From Streptomyces acidiscabies (GTDB lineage: Bacteria; Actinomycetota; Actinomycetes; Streptomycetales; Streptomycetaceae), in assembly GCF_020010905.1 (NCBI RefSeq), contig NZ_JAGJBY010000001.1, forward strand, positions 4,112,001-4,176,000: a stretch of 64,000 nucleotides of DNA, read 5' to 3'. The notes beneath the pieces were generated by a model, which saw only the letters and a program-made list of their open reading frames with translations, did no database searches and was not told the origin of the DNA. Made by a program: the position numbers and the translations under genes. The stretch's first letter is position 1, and each line of letters starts with the position of its first letter. Shown in pieces: positions 44,646 to 52,326 of the stretch.

Positions 44646-44735
44646 CCGTCCCCTACGGGAGGGAGTCGAGGCGGGGCATTCGTCGGCCTGACAGGATGGG
44701 TGCGTCCGGCTCGGTTCCCGTGTTCTGGAGGTTCT

Positions 44736-45779
44736 GTGCGTGCAGGTGTCGTGGTTGCCGCTCAGGCCGGTGTGGAGGAACTTGCCGTGCGGGCCGAGGA
44801 GTTGGGGCTGCGCAGTTTCTGGGTGAACGATACGCCGATGGTGCACGGGGACCCCTTCGTCGCCCTGGCCCTGTGTGCGAAGGCCACCCGGCGGATCCGG
44901 CTCGGTGTCGGCGTGACCTCCCCGGCCCTGCGGTCGGCGCCCGCCTCGGCCAGCGCCTTCGCCAGTCTCAACGCCCTCGCCCCGGGCCGGATCATCTGCG
45001 GGGTCGGCACGGGGAACACGGCCCGGCGGACGCTGGGGATGCCGCCCACGACGGCGGCCGTACTGGAGGACTTCACCGCCGCTCTGCAAGAGCTGTGCGC
45101 CGGACGCCCGACCACGTACCGCGAGGGCGACCGGGTCCGCGAGATCCGGTTCCTGCACGCCGGGCAGCAGGTGAACACCGCCGACGCCATCGAGTTCGCC
45201 GTCGCCGCCCTGCACGGCCCGAAAGCCGCCGCCGTCGCCGGACGCCGTGGCGCGGGGCTCATCTCCTTCGGCCTGCTCGACCCCGCCGGCTGGCACGCCC
45301 TGCACGAGGCCCGCAGCCGAGCGGCCCACCCCACGCCGGACACCCCCCACGCGTACGCCGTCACTGCCCTCCACCTGCTGACCGACGGCGAGGCCCCCGA
45401 CAGCGACGCCGCCCGGGACGCGACCGGGCACCTCGTCCTGTCCCTGCTGGACTTCGCCGCCGACACCCCGGCGATGGCGGACCGACTCGGCCCCGAAGTA
45501 CGCGAAGCGGTACGGAAACTCCTCGACCGGCGCGGCACCACAGCCACCGCGCCGGACCGGTACACCAAGCTGTACCCGGGCTACCTCGGCCGCATCGCCC
45601 CGCAGGACCGGGACCTGATCCTCCCGGAACTGATGAACACGCTGGCCCTGGTCGGCACCCGCGACGACCTCCGTACCCGTATCACCGCGCTCGAACGGGC
45701 GGGCGTCACCGACCTGTTGATCCAGCCGGTGATCGACCCGCCCGCAGAGATGGCCCGGCTCGCCGGACTCCTGGTCTGA
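44736..45779 (+). CDS. Luciferase-like (LLM) flavin/F420-dependent oxidoreductase
   Basis: A 347-residue TIM-barrel protein. GTG 44736 follows TGGAGG at five bases. Family features are ELAVRAEELGLRSFWVND near the start, the ATRRIRLGVGVTSP strand and an APGRIICGVGTGNTARRTLG loop that binds the cofactor phosphate. The C-terminal LVGTRDDLRTRITALERAGVTDLLIQPV is typical of F420-dependent members. The substrate is unknown. It is not obviously linked to the preceding operon, which ends with a terminator. Confidence 0.87.
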   Translation: MRAGVVVAAQAGVEELAVRAEELGLRSFWVNDTPMVHGDPFVALALCAKATRRIRLGVGVTSPALRSAPASASAFASLNALAPGRIICGVGTGNTARRTLGMPPTTAAVLEDFTAALQELCAGRPTTYREGDRVREIRFLHAGQQVNTADAIEFAVAALHGPKAAAVAGRRGAGLISFGLLDPAGWHALHEARSRAAHPTPDTPHAYAVTALHLLTDGEAPDSDAARDATGHLVLSLLDFAADTPAMADRLGPEVREAVRKLLDRRGTTATAPDRYTKLYPGYLGRIAPQDRDLILPELMNTLALVGTRDDLRTRITALERAGVTDLLIQPVIDPPAEMARLAGLLV

Positions 45780-45790
45780 GCGCCTGAGGA

Positions 45791-47044
45791 CTACGACCAG
45801 GGCAGCACCAGCGCACCCCAGGCCACGATGGGCCCGAAGGCGACGATCGCCCCGGTGTAGCTGATGACCTGCCGGTAGAAGCGCCGGGGGTCCACGCCGC
45901 GCGCGTTGCTGAGGACGAGCGCCCCGTTGGTGGAGAAGGGGGACGTGTCGACGATCGTCGTGGAGACGGCGAGCGCGGCGATCAGCCCGGCGGCGCTGAG
46001 GTGGCTGGAGAGCAGCAGCGGGACGGCGATGGGGATGATCGCGGTCAGGATCGCCGTCGAGGAGGCGAACGCGGAGGTGATGGCGACGGTGAAGCACAGC
46101 AGCAGCGCGACGAGGAGCGGCGCCCCCAGATTCGCGGCGTGCTCGGAGATGTTGTCGATGACGCCGGCCTTCTCCAGCATCGCGATGTACGTCATCATGC
46201 CCGCGACCAGCAGCAGCGTGGACCAGCTGATCCCGTCCACGGCCTTCTCCTGCCGCTTCATGTCCACGAGGGCGAGCAGCGTGCCGGCGGCCAGCGCGAG
46301 GAAGCCGATCTCCAGGTGGAAGCCGAGCGCGCCGATGACGAGTCCGGCCAGCGAGGCGAGGGTGAGCCACTGCCGCCAGTCCGGTCTGGCGGATATGTCG
46401 AGATCCTCGTCACCGGCGTGCTCCGCGTCCTCTTCGAGCAGCGGCGCCGGACGCTTGGCGAGCAGCACATAGGTGAGGATCGCCAGCACCAGGTTGATGG
46501 CGAAGCTCGCGCCGAACAACGTCACGGCGGAGACGTGCAGTTCGGTCTTGTCGACGAGGCCGAGGACCAGCGCCCCGGAGACGGCCAGCGGGGAGAACGC
46601 GCCCGCGTGCCCGCCGCTGATCACCATCATCCCGACGACCAGCGGGTTGAGCCGGTAGCGGTGGGCGAAGTTCATGCCGATCGGCGCGAGGATCGCGACC
46701 GCGGCCGGCGTGAACGTGCCGAACGCCGTCAGCAGCGCGGCCACCAGGAACAGCACCCAGGGGATGAGCTGCACCTTGCCCCGCACCAGCCGTACCCCGG
46801 CCGCGACGAGCCAGTCGATGGTGCCGTTGCGGCGGGCGACGGAGAACAGATAGGTGACACCGACGATGGTGACGAAGAGCTTCGCCGGGAACCCGTCGAA
46901 GATCTCGTCCTCGGTGAGGCCGAGCGAGGCCGTCCCGACCGTGAAGGTGGCGACGAAGGCGAGGATGCCCAGGTTGATCGGCAGCACGGTGCCGACCACG
47001 AACATCACCAGCAGGGCTCCTACGGAGATCACTTCAGCAGACAT
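45791..47044 (-). CDS. SLC13/MatC-like anion transporter
   Basis: A 417-residue membrane protein with about ten to twelve segments. ATG 47044 follows AAGGA. Two similar halves each end in a re-entrant-type motif, seen as MMVISGGHAGAFSPLAVSG and ALAVSTTIVDTSPFSTNGAL. This matches the SLC13/ArsB ion-transporter superfamily, and the N-terminus recalls the dicarboxylate carrier MatC group. A central acidic loop (LLEEDAEHAGDEDLD) separates the halves. The adjacent PrpF-like isomerase, 92 bp upstream and co-oriented, suggests a di- or tricarboxylate as cargo. Confidence 0.85.
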   Translation of the reverse strand: MSAEVISVGALLVMFVVGTVLPINLGILAFVATFTVGTASLGLTEDEIFDGFPAKLFVTIVGVTYLFSVARRNGTIDWLVAAGVRLVRGKVQLIPWVLFLVAALLTAFGTFTPAAVAILAPIGMNFAHRYRLNPLVVGMMVISGGHAGAFSPLAVSGALVLGLVDKTELHVSAVTLFGASFAINLVLAILTYVLLAKRPAPLLEEDAEHAGDEDLDISARPDWRQWLTLASLAGLVIGALGFHLEIGFLALAAGTLLALVDMKRQEKAVDGISWSTLLLVAGMMTYIAMLEKAGVIDNISEHAANLGAPLLVALLLCFTVAITSAFASSTAILTAIIPIAVPLLLSSHLSAAGLIAALAVSTTIVDTSPFSTNGALVLSNARGVDPRRFYRQVISYTGAIVAFGPIVAWGALVLPWS

Positions 47045-47136
47045 CTTTGTCCTTGGTGCGGTGGGGAACGGGACATGCGGGTGTCGAGGTACGGGCCGCT
47101 GGGGACCGGCCCGACCGAGGTGACGTTCGTGGCGGC

Positions 47137-48246
47137 TCAGGCAGCTCGGGAGCGGCCGGTGTCCGGTACGTAGATGCGCGCGTCGGCGAGCAGCCGCGCC
47201 GCCCGCTGCACGGTGATCCGGCGCGGCACGCCGTCCTGCTGTACGTCGGTGCAGCGCACCGCGACGACACCGGCGGGCGTGCCGAGCCGCAGCCACTCGG
47301 AGGTAGGTCCGCCGGTGACCCCCGAGACCACGGACCCGTCGAGCAGCCCGGCCGCCGCGACGGCGACGGCGGAGGTCAGCCCGATCGCGGGGTGCGGCGC
47401 GTTCATGCTGAGCATCCGCACCGACACGTCGTACTTCCCGGCACCGACCGCGTCCCCGAGGGTCGTCGTGTACGGCACCGGCGGCCCGACCAGCCCCACC
47501 TTGGGCACCGCGTCCCCGGGTTCCGCACCCGGCGCGAGCAGCCCCATCAGCGGCGCGGCGGCATGACGGACGGCCCGCAGCCAGGGCACGTCCGCGCCCA
47601 CCCGCTCCAGCGACTCGGCGCCGGTGCGCCCGGCCCGTACGGCGTCGACGAGGACGACCGGCGCGCCCGCCGTCACCATGCTCACGCGCACCGGCTCCTC
47701 GCCGACCGGCAGATCCTGGACGGCGTGCCCGGTGGGCAGCAGCGCGCCTGCCGGATCGCGGAAGGTGAGGCCGACCGCGACCCCGCCGGCCCGGGTGCCG
47801 GGCACCGTCTGGCGGCCGAAGTGGTGCACGACGCCCCCGAGGGTGTCGACGAGCCCTTCGAGGACCGCGCCCGTGTTGGTGTTGCGCATCACCACGCGCG
47901 TCTGATCGCCGGTGACCGGAACCAGTCCCTTGCTCACCGCGTACAGGGCGACGCCGGTGGCGCAGTTGCCGCAGTTGCTCGTCCACTCCACCGTGCCCGT
48001 CCCGATCCCGACCTGGGCGAACAGGTAGTCGACGTCGACGCCGGGCTCGGGCGAGACGCCGACCACGGCGGCCTTCGACGTGGTGGGGGTCGCCCCGCCC
48101 ACCCCGTCCAGCTCGACGGGGTCGGTGGCGCCGTACGCGGAGACCAGCAGCCGTTCGAGGTCGGCGCGGTCGGCGGGGACGTCGACCTGGTTGAACAGCC
48201 AGCACTTGCTCGTGCCGCCACGCACCAGGGTCGCGGGAATGTGCAC
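47137..48246 (-). CDS. PrpF-family isomerase (aconitate/oxalomesaconate type)
   Basis: A 369-residue protein of the diaminopimelate-epimerase-like fold. GTG 48246 follows AGGAAGAG. The N-terminal LVRGGTSKCWLF is the PrpF signature. The Cys of WTSNCGNCATGV is the likely acid/base, and the GGVTG-like pattern (VSGVTGGPTSEWLRLGTP) closes the second half. Relatives isomerise 2-methylaconitate or 4-oxalomesaconate double bonds. No prpC, acnD or aromatic ring-cleavage genes are present, so the true substrate is unknown. It probably forms a transcript with the downstream transporter under the divergent LysR regulator. Confidence 0.88.
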   Translation of the reverse strand: MHIPATLVRGGTSKCWLFNQVDVPADRADLERLLVSAYGATDPVELDGVGGATPTTSKAAVVGVSPEPGVDVDYLFAQVGIGTGTVEWTSNCGNCATGVALYAVSKGLVPVTGDQTRVVMRNTNTGAVLEGLVDTLGGVVHHFGRQTVPGTRAGGVAVGLTFRDPAGALLPTGHAVQDLPVGEEPVRVSMVTAGAPVVLVDAVRAGRTGAESLERVGADVPWLRAVRHAAAPLMGLLAPGAEPGDAVPKVGLVGPPVPYTTTLGDAVGAGKYDVSVRMLSMNAPHPAIGLTSAVAVAAAGLLDGSVVSGVTGGPTSEWLRLGTPAGVVAVRCTDVQQDGVPRRITVQRAARLLADARIYVPDTGRSRAA

Positions 48247-48394
48247 GTCGGAGACTCTTCCTGAAGCGGTGGAGGGAGGGAAGGGGATCGCGGCGGCGGT
48301 TACGGCGGTGTTGCGTGCCGGTGAACCGCTCGGCGATTGCGGAGACCTTCGCAGAGGGACGACTTCGGAACAATCGCAGTTCGCTTCACCAGGG

Positions 48395-48409
48395 TTTAGC
48401 TCAGCTAAA
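48395..48409. promoter_or_regulatory. LysR-type binding palindrome (T-N11-A)
   Basis: TTTAGCT-C-AGCTAAA is a perfect 15-bp palindrome in the gap between the divergent PrpF and LysR genes. Its core TTAGCTCAGCTAA satisfies T-N11-A. A further GCGATTG (48333) / CAATCGC (48371) pair lies upstream. The site is ten bases before the LysR start codon, suggesting autoregulation. Confidence 0.75.
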
Positions 48410-48418
48410 GTCGTCGGC

Positions 48419-49372
48419 ATGCTCAACGTGCGCCGCCTGCTGCTCCTCGCCGAGGCCGCCGAGCGCGGTTCGCTCACCGCTGCGGCGGAGGCCCTCGGGA
48501 TGACGACCTCCGCCGCCTCCCAGCAGATGTCCTTGCTGGAGCAGGAGGCGGGCCAGCCCCTCGTCGAGCGGCTGCCGCGCGGGATCCGGCCCACTCCGGC
48601 GGGTGCCGCCCTCGCCGAGCGGGGCCGGGCCATCCGCCGCGAACTCCGCGCCGCGCAGGCCGACTTGGACTCCTTCACGGCCCTCGACCAAGGCACCCTG
48701 CGGCTCGGTTCGTTCCCCACGGCGAGCGCGTCCCTGCTGCCGCTGGCGCTCACCCGCTTCCGCCGCCGCCACGCCGGTATCCGCATCGAGGTGCGTGCGG
48801 GTGTCCTCGCGGAGCTGCGGGAGATGCTGCACACCGGCGAGGTCGAGCAGGGGCTGCTGTGGGACTACGAGTGGAACCGCCTCGACGATCCGGCGCTGGC
48901 CCTCACGCACCTGCTGGACGATCCGACGGTGCTGGTCGTCCCCGCGGATTCCCCCTTGCGCACCCACCCCTCGGTACGCCTCGCCGACCTCGCCGACCAG
49001 GAGTGGATCATCCGCGCCGACAACCATCCCGTCGCGGACGTCCTGCGCCGCAGTTGCCGCCGGGCGGGGTTCGAGCCGCGTATCGCCTACTCCTCGCACG
49101 ACTATCAGGAGGCCCAGGCGATGGTCGCGGCCGGTCTCGGCATCGCGCTCGCGCCGCGCCTGGCGCTGACGAGCCGCCGCAGCGACGTACGGCTCCTGCC
49201 GCTCGCGGCGGATGCCCCGGCGCCGACCCGCCGTATCCTCCTGGCCCGCGCGAGGGCCCGTCCGGCGACGCCGCCGGCTCAGGCGATGGCTCGGGTGCTG
49301 CGGGCGGTGGCGCAGAGGTTTACGGCGCCGGATCTGGACAGGGCTCAGCTGGGGGCGGTTCGCAGGGGCTGA
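48419..49372 (+). CDS. LysR-family transcriptional regulator
   Basis: A 317-residue regulator starting at ATG 48419. No clear ribosome site precedes it. The N-terminal winged helix is LLLLAEAAERGSLTAAAEALGMTTSAASQQ, residues about 6-35. The effector domain shows LRLGSFPTASASLLPLAL and MVAAGLGIALAPRLAL. It is divergent from the PrpF gene and most likely controls the PrpF-transporter pair in response to the carboxylate substrate. Confidence 0.9.
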   Translation: MLNVRRLLLLAEAAERGSLTAAAEALGMTTSAASQQMSLLEQEAGQPLVERLPRGIRPTPAGAALAERGRAIRRELRAAQADLDSFTALDQGTLRLGSFPTASASLLPLALTRFRRRHAGIRIEVRAGVLAELREMLHTGEVEQGLLWDYEWNRLDDPALALTHLLDDPTVLVVPADSPLRTHPSVRLADLADQEWIIRADNHPVADVLRRSCRRAGFEPRIAYSSHDYQEAQAMVAAGLGIALAPRLALTSRRSDVRLLPLAADAPAPTRRILLARARARPATPPAQAMARVLRAVAQRFTAPDLDRAQLGAVRRG

Positions 49373-49420
49373 GGGGCGGCCGGGCTGCTGATCGGCTGTA
49401 TGCCGGGGCACCTGGCGGCG

Positions 49421-49674
49421 GGGTGGCGGCAAGGGGATGGAGACAAGGGGTAGCGGCAAGGGGGTGGAGACAAGGGGTGGCGACAGGGGGCGGCGACAAG
49501 GGGGTGGCGGCAAGGGCGGCGACAAGGAGGCGCGGTGGCAAGGGGGTGGCGGCGAGGGGGTGGCGGCGAGGGGGGGAACGGCAAGGCGCGGCGGTAAGGA
49601 GGCGGCGGCCAGGGACGGCGACAGGGGGGAGGCAAGGGGGTGGCGGCAAGAGGGCGGCGACAAGAGGGGGCGGG
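49421..49674 (+). repeat. G-rich degenerate tandem repeat
   Basis: About 250 bp of imperfect units near GGGGGTGGCGGCAAG, alternating with GGAGACAAG variants. All are G-rich on the plus strand, with many G3-5 runs able to form quadruplexes. It fills most of the 351-bp gap between the LysR gene and the convergent protease. Open frames across it are compositional artefacts. Confidence 0.85.
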
Positions 49675-49723
49675 AACGCCTGGGTCGCCGGGCGCGGTTA
49701 CGGCTTTCCGGTGCGGTGTCCCC

Positions 49724-50743
49724 TCAGTAGACCGACACCCCGTACGCGTTCAACGCCTCCTGGATCGGCTGGTAGTACGTCGTTCCTCCCGAGGTGCAGT
49801 TCCCCGAGCCGCCGGAGATGATCCCGAGGACCTTGTCGCCGGCGTAGAGCGGGCCGCCGCTGTCGCCGGGCTCGGCGCAGATGTTGGTCTGGATCAGGCC
49901 GGACACGACGTCGCCGCTGCCGTAGTTGACGGTCGCGTTCAGCCCGGTGACCCGGCCGCAGTGCACGCCGCTGACGCCTCCCCGGTGGCAGACGCTCTCG
50001 CCGACGTACGCGGTCGCGGCGCCGGTGATGTCGACGGTGCCGATGGTGCCGGGGTGGGGGACGGACGTGTTCGTGTAGCGGACGATGCCGAAGTCGTCGA
50101 CGGGGAAGCGGGTGCTGACGGTGGTGCCGGCCACGGTGCTTCCGGCGGCGTCGGTGTACCAGGTGGATGTGCCGTCGGTGCAGTGACCTGCGGTGATGAA
50201 GTAGTACGCGGTCCCTGCCTGCACGTTGACACCCACCGAGCAGCGCCAGGCGGACGTGTAGATGCCGTCGCCGCCGGACAGGAGCGTCCGCAGCGGCCCG
50301 CCGAGCCGCTCGACGCTCGCGGAACGGCCGGTGGCGCGCTGGATGCGGGCCAGGTCCGGGGCGGTGACGGTGGGGTCGGCGAGGACGTGGAGCTGTCCGG
50401 TACGGGGATCGGGGACCCAGGCGGTACCGGCTACGTCGAGGGCCTGGACGGTGGTGGTGGCGTGGGCCGGGGTAGTGGCGGCTGTGCCGGGTATGGCGGT
50501 GGTGGCGCGGGCGGGGGAAGCGGCGGCTGTGCCGGATATGGCGGAGGCGGCGCGGACGGGGGAAGCGGTGGCTGTGCTGGGTGCGGAGCTGGTGGCGTGG
50601 GCCGGGGGAGCGGTGGCCGTGCCGGGTACGGAGCTGGTGGCCGCGCCCGCGTTCGTCACCCCGAGGCCGGTCACCGCGAACAGGCTCAGCACGGAGGCGA
50701 GTAACCACGTACGTCGGACGGCGAAGCGCTGTGCTCGGATCAC
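49724..50743 (-). CDS. Streptogrisin-type secreted serine protease with repeat linker
   Basis: A 339-residue S1E-type protease. GTG 50743 follows GGGAGCC and gives a signal peptide to about residue 34. Residues 35-94 are four 15-residue Ala/Thr/Pro/Ser repeats. A short pro-region (VLADPTVTAPDLARIQRATG) follows. The catalytic part has His in FITAGHC, Asp in PVDDFGIVRY and Ser in PGDSGGPLY, with Cys pairs as in Streptomyces griseus proteases. The usual long propeptide is much reduced, so folding assistance may come from the remaining short helix. It probably digests extracellular protein. Confidence 0.9.
   Translation of the reverse strand: MIRAQRFAVRRTWLLASVLSLFAVTGLGVTNAGAATSSVPGTATAPPAHATSSAPSTATASPVRAASAISGTAAASPARATTAIPGTAATTPAHATTTVQALDVAGTAWVPDPRTGQLHVLADPTVTAPDLARIQRATGRSASVERLGGPLRTLLSGGDGIYTSAWRCSVGVNVQAGTAYYFITAGHCTDGTSTWYTDAAGSTVAGTTVSTRFPVDDFGIVRYTNTSVPHPGTIGTVDITGAATAYVGESVCHRGGVSGVHCGRVTGLNATVNYGSGDVVSGLIQTNICAEPGDSGGPLYAGDKVLGIISGGSGNCTSGGTTYYQPIQEALNAYGVSVY
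50462..50641 (-). repeat. 45-bp coding tandem repeat in streptogrisin-type gene
   Basis: Four in-frame 45-bp units encode ATSSVPGTATAPPAH, ATSSAPSTATASPVR, AASAISGTAAASPAR and ATTAIPGTAATTPAH. A partial fifth starts ATTTV. They lie between the signal peptide and the pro-region. Confidence 0.85.
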
Positions 50744-50863
50744 GGGAGGCTCCCTGAGGACGTGCGTGGCGCGGCGTCCTCAGTGTGCCGGGCCGGGGGT
50801 GGGGGTGGGTAGAGGGGCTTCGGCCGAAGAGCACGGCGGCGCCGGACGGGGTATGGCTGCCCC

Positions 50864-50924
50864 GACGCCCGACGCCCGACGCCCGACGCCCGACGCCCGA
50901 CGCCCGACGCCCGACGCCCGACGC
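50864..50924 (+). repeat. 7-bp tandem repeat (GACGCCC)n
   Basis: Eight perfect units plus GACGC. Slippage-prone and not in a supported gene. Confidence 0.9.
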
Positions 50925-51011
50925 GAACTCGCCTCGCCGCTGCCGGAGTTGCCCACGCGCCGTCAGGGGATTCCTGGCCGCCTGCCCCGAGTCCGCGAGG
51001 GCCTCGCGCCG

Positions 51012-51149
51012 GTCAAGAGGTCTCCGCCCTCCGGCCGGTCAGGAGCCCCGTGCTTTCATGCCCGAGCCCGTCAGGAGCCCCGTGCTCCCGTCAAGAGGTC
51101 TCCGTCCTCCAGCCCGTCAGGGAGCCCCGTGCTTTCGTGTCCGAGCCCG
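51012..51149 (+). repeat. Two ~59-bp imperfect direct repeats
   Basis: Both copies start GTCAAGAGGTCTCCG and end CGAGCCCG (51012-51070 and 51090-51149). They are offset by 78 bp, with a partial third AGGAGCCCCGTGCT between them. Confidence 0.75.
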
Positions 51150-51181
51150 CGAGGAACCCCATGCCCCCGCGCCCGGCCCCA

Positions 51182-51925
51182 TCAGGACGTCCGCGCCCTC
51201 CGTACCCGTGTCCCCCCGTCCACCACCAGATCCGCCCCCGTGACCCACCCCGCCTCCTCCGACACCAGCCACATCACCGCCTTCGCGACGTCCTCGGGCT
51301 CCCCGAAGCGGCCCAGCGGGAGCCCCTCCGCCGTCCCCTTCTCCCAGGCGAACCGTGCCATCTCGGTGCGGGTCAGGCCGGGGGAGACGGAGTTCACCCG
51401 TACCCCCGGCCCCAGTTCGCCCGCGAGTTGCTGGGTCAGCCGCAGGAGCGCAGCCTTGCTGACGCTGTACGCCCCGACGCCGGCCCCCACGTGGGTCGCG
51501 CCCTCCGTGCAGATGTTGACGACGGTGCCGCCGTGCTCGCGCATCCACTCCCGCCAGGCGCACTGCGTGAGCCGCAAGGGCGCTTCGACGTTGACGGCGA
51601 AGGCACGGGCCCACTGCGCGGGGTCGGCGTTCATGAGGGGGCCGAGGGGCTGGTTGGTGGCGGCGTTGTTGACGAGGACGTCGAGGCGCCCGTACTCGCG
51701 CAGGGCGAGGGAGACCAGCCGCGCGGGGAGACCGGGGTCGGCGAGATCGCCGGGGAGACCGACCGCGTCGAGGGAGTCGGCGGTAAGGCGGACCTCGGCG
51801 GGGTCGCGGGCGGTGACACAGACCCGCGCACCGGACGCAGCGAGCGCACGGGCGACGGCGAGCCCGATGCCGCGGGTGGCACCGGTGACGAGGGCGACGC
51901 GGCCGGGGGAGGGAGAGGAGGGCAT
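51182..51925 (-). CDS. Short-chain dehydrogenase/reductase (SDR)
   Basis: A 247-residue Rossmann-fold oxidoreductase. The cofactor motif is VTGATRGIG near residue 14, the structural motif LVNNAATNQ near residue 85 and the catalytic YSVSK near residue 150, preceded by a Thr/Ser position (NICTEGATHVG). The Arg after the beta-2 strand (TARDPAE) suggests NADP preference. The ATG at 51925 has no ribosome site, so the mRNA may be leaderless. A palindrome at 51941 lies where a repressor would overlap the promoter. The substrate is unknown. Confidence 0.88.
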   Translation of the reverse strand: MPSSPSPGRVALVTGATRGIGLAVARALAASGARVCVTARDPAEVRLTADSLDAVGLPGDLADPGLPARLVSLALREYGRLDVLVNNAATNQPLGPLMNADPAQWARAFAVNVEAPLRLTQCAWREWMREHGGTVVNICTEGATHVGAGVGAYSVSKAALLRLTQQLAGELGPGVRVNSVSPGLTRTEMARFAWEKGTAEGLPLGRFGEPEDVAKAVMWLVSEEAGWVTGADLVVDGGTRVRRARTS

Positions 51926-51940
51926 CGCCGCACAGTCTCA

Positions 51941-51953
51941 TGATGGACCATCA
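51941..51953. promoter_or_regulatory. Operator-like palindrome upstream of SDR
   Basis: TGATGG-A-CCATCA, perfect 6-bp arms, is centred 22 bp before the SDR start. With no ribosome site, transcription probably begins at or near the ATG, so the palindrome would overlap the -10/-35 region. Confidence 0.5.
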
Positions 51954-52134
51954 GTTAACAGTGCTTGACGGGGAGTTGAGCTGGACACGGGACTAAGCGG
52001 GAGCCGCGACACAGGCCACCGGCACCAGGCGATGCCGGACCCGGGCCGCCCCTGTCCGGCCAACCGGCGTCCTCCGGAGGGAAGTTACGTCCGACGCCGG
52101 AACAAGTCGGCGCCACACGACCGGCCGACAACCC

Positions 52135-52310
52135 GCGTCGCCCCGCTCCCGCGTCGCCCCGCTCCCGCGTCGCCCCGCTCCCGCGTCGCCCCGCTCCCGC
52201 GTCGCCCCGCTCCCGCGTCGCCCCGCTCCCGCGTCGCCCCGCTCCCGCGTCGCCCCGCTCCCGCGTCGCCCCGCTCCCGCGTCGCCCCGCTCCCGCGTCG
52301 CCCCGCTCCC
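52135..52310 (+). repeat. 16-bp minisatellite, 11 identical units
   Basis: GCGTCGCCCCGCTCCC is repeated eleven times without visible change (52135-52310), and a twelfth unit breaks down at GCGTCAGC. Because 16 is not a multiple of three, every frame reads through as a 16-residue peptide repeat. It ends 16 bp before the 3' end of the HD-like gene. Perfect identity implies recent expansion. Confidence 0.95.
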
Positions 52311-52326
52311 GCGTCAGCGCCACCCC

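Larger units (their letters stand above)
50744..51181. other. Non-coding region with 7-bp and ~59-bp repeats
   Basis: A 438-bp gap. GACGCCC is repeated about 8.7 times (50864-50924). A 59-bp segment at 51012-51070 recurs with few changes at 51090-51149. Open frames across it consist of the repeats and have no ribosome site, so I assign no gene. The protease promoter must lie near 50750-50800. Confidence 0.6.
51926..52326. other. Intergenic region: operator-like palindrome and 16-bp minisatellite
   Basis: A 401-bp gap. Next to the SDR start lies TGATGG-A-CCATCA (51941-51953). The right half is the 16-bp tandem array described separately. Open frames in all phases through the array are repeat artefacts. 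I see no supported gene. Confidence 0.6.

Noticed and set aside
50785..51243. A 152-codon gene in the gap before the SDR
   Set aside because: It spans microsatellite and 59-bp repeats, with low-complexity product and no start signal.
52135..52310. CRISPR array
   Set aside because: Units are contiguous with no spacers and no cas genes nearby. It is a tandem repeat.
51955..52323. Open frame encoding a 16-residue peptide repeat
   Set aside because: It is a translation of the 16-bp minisatellite. It is open in several frames on both strands and has no start signal.
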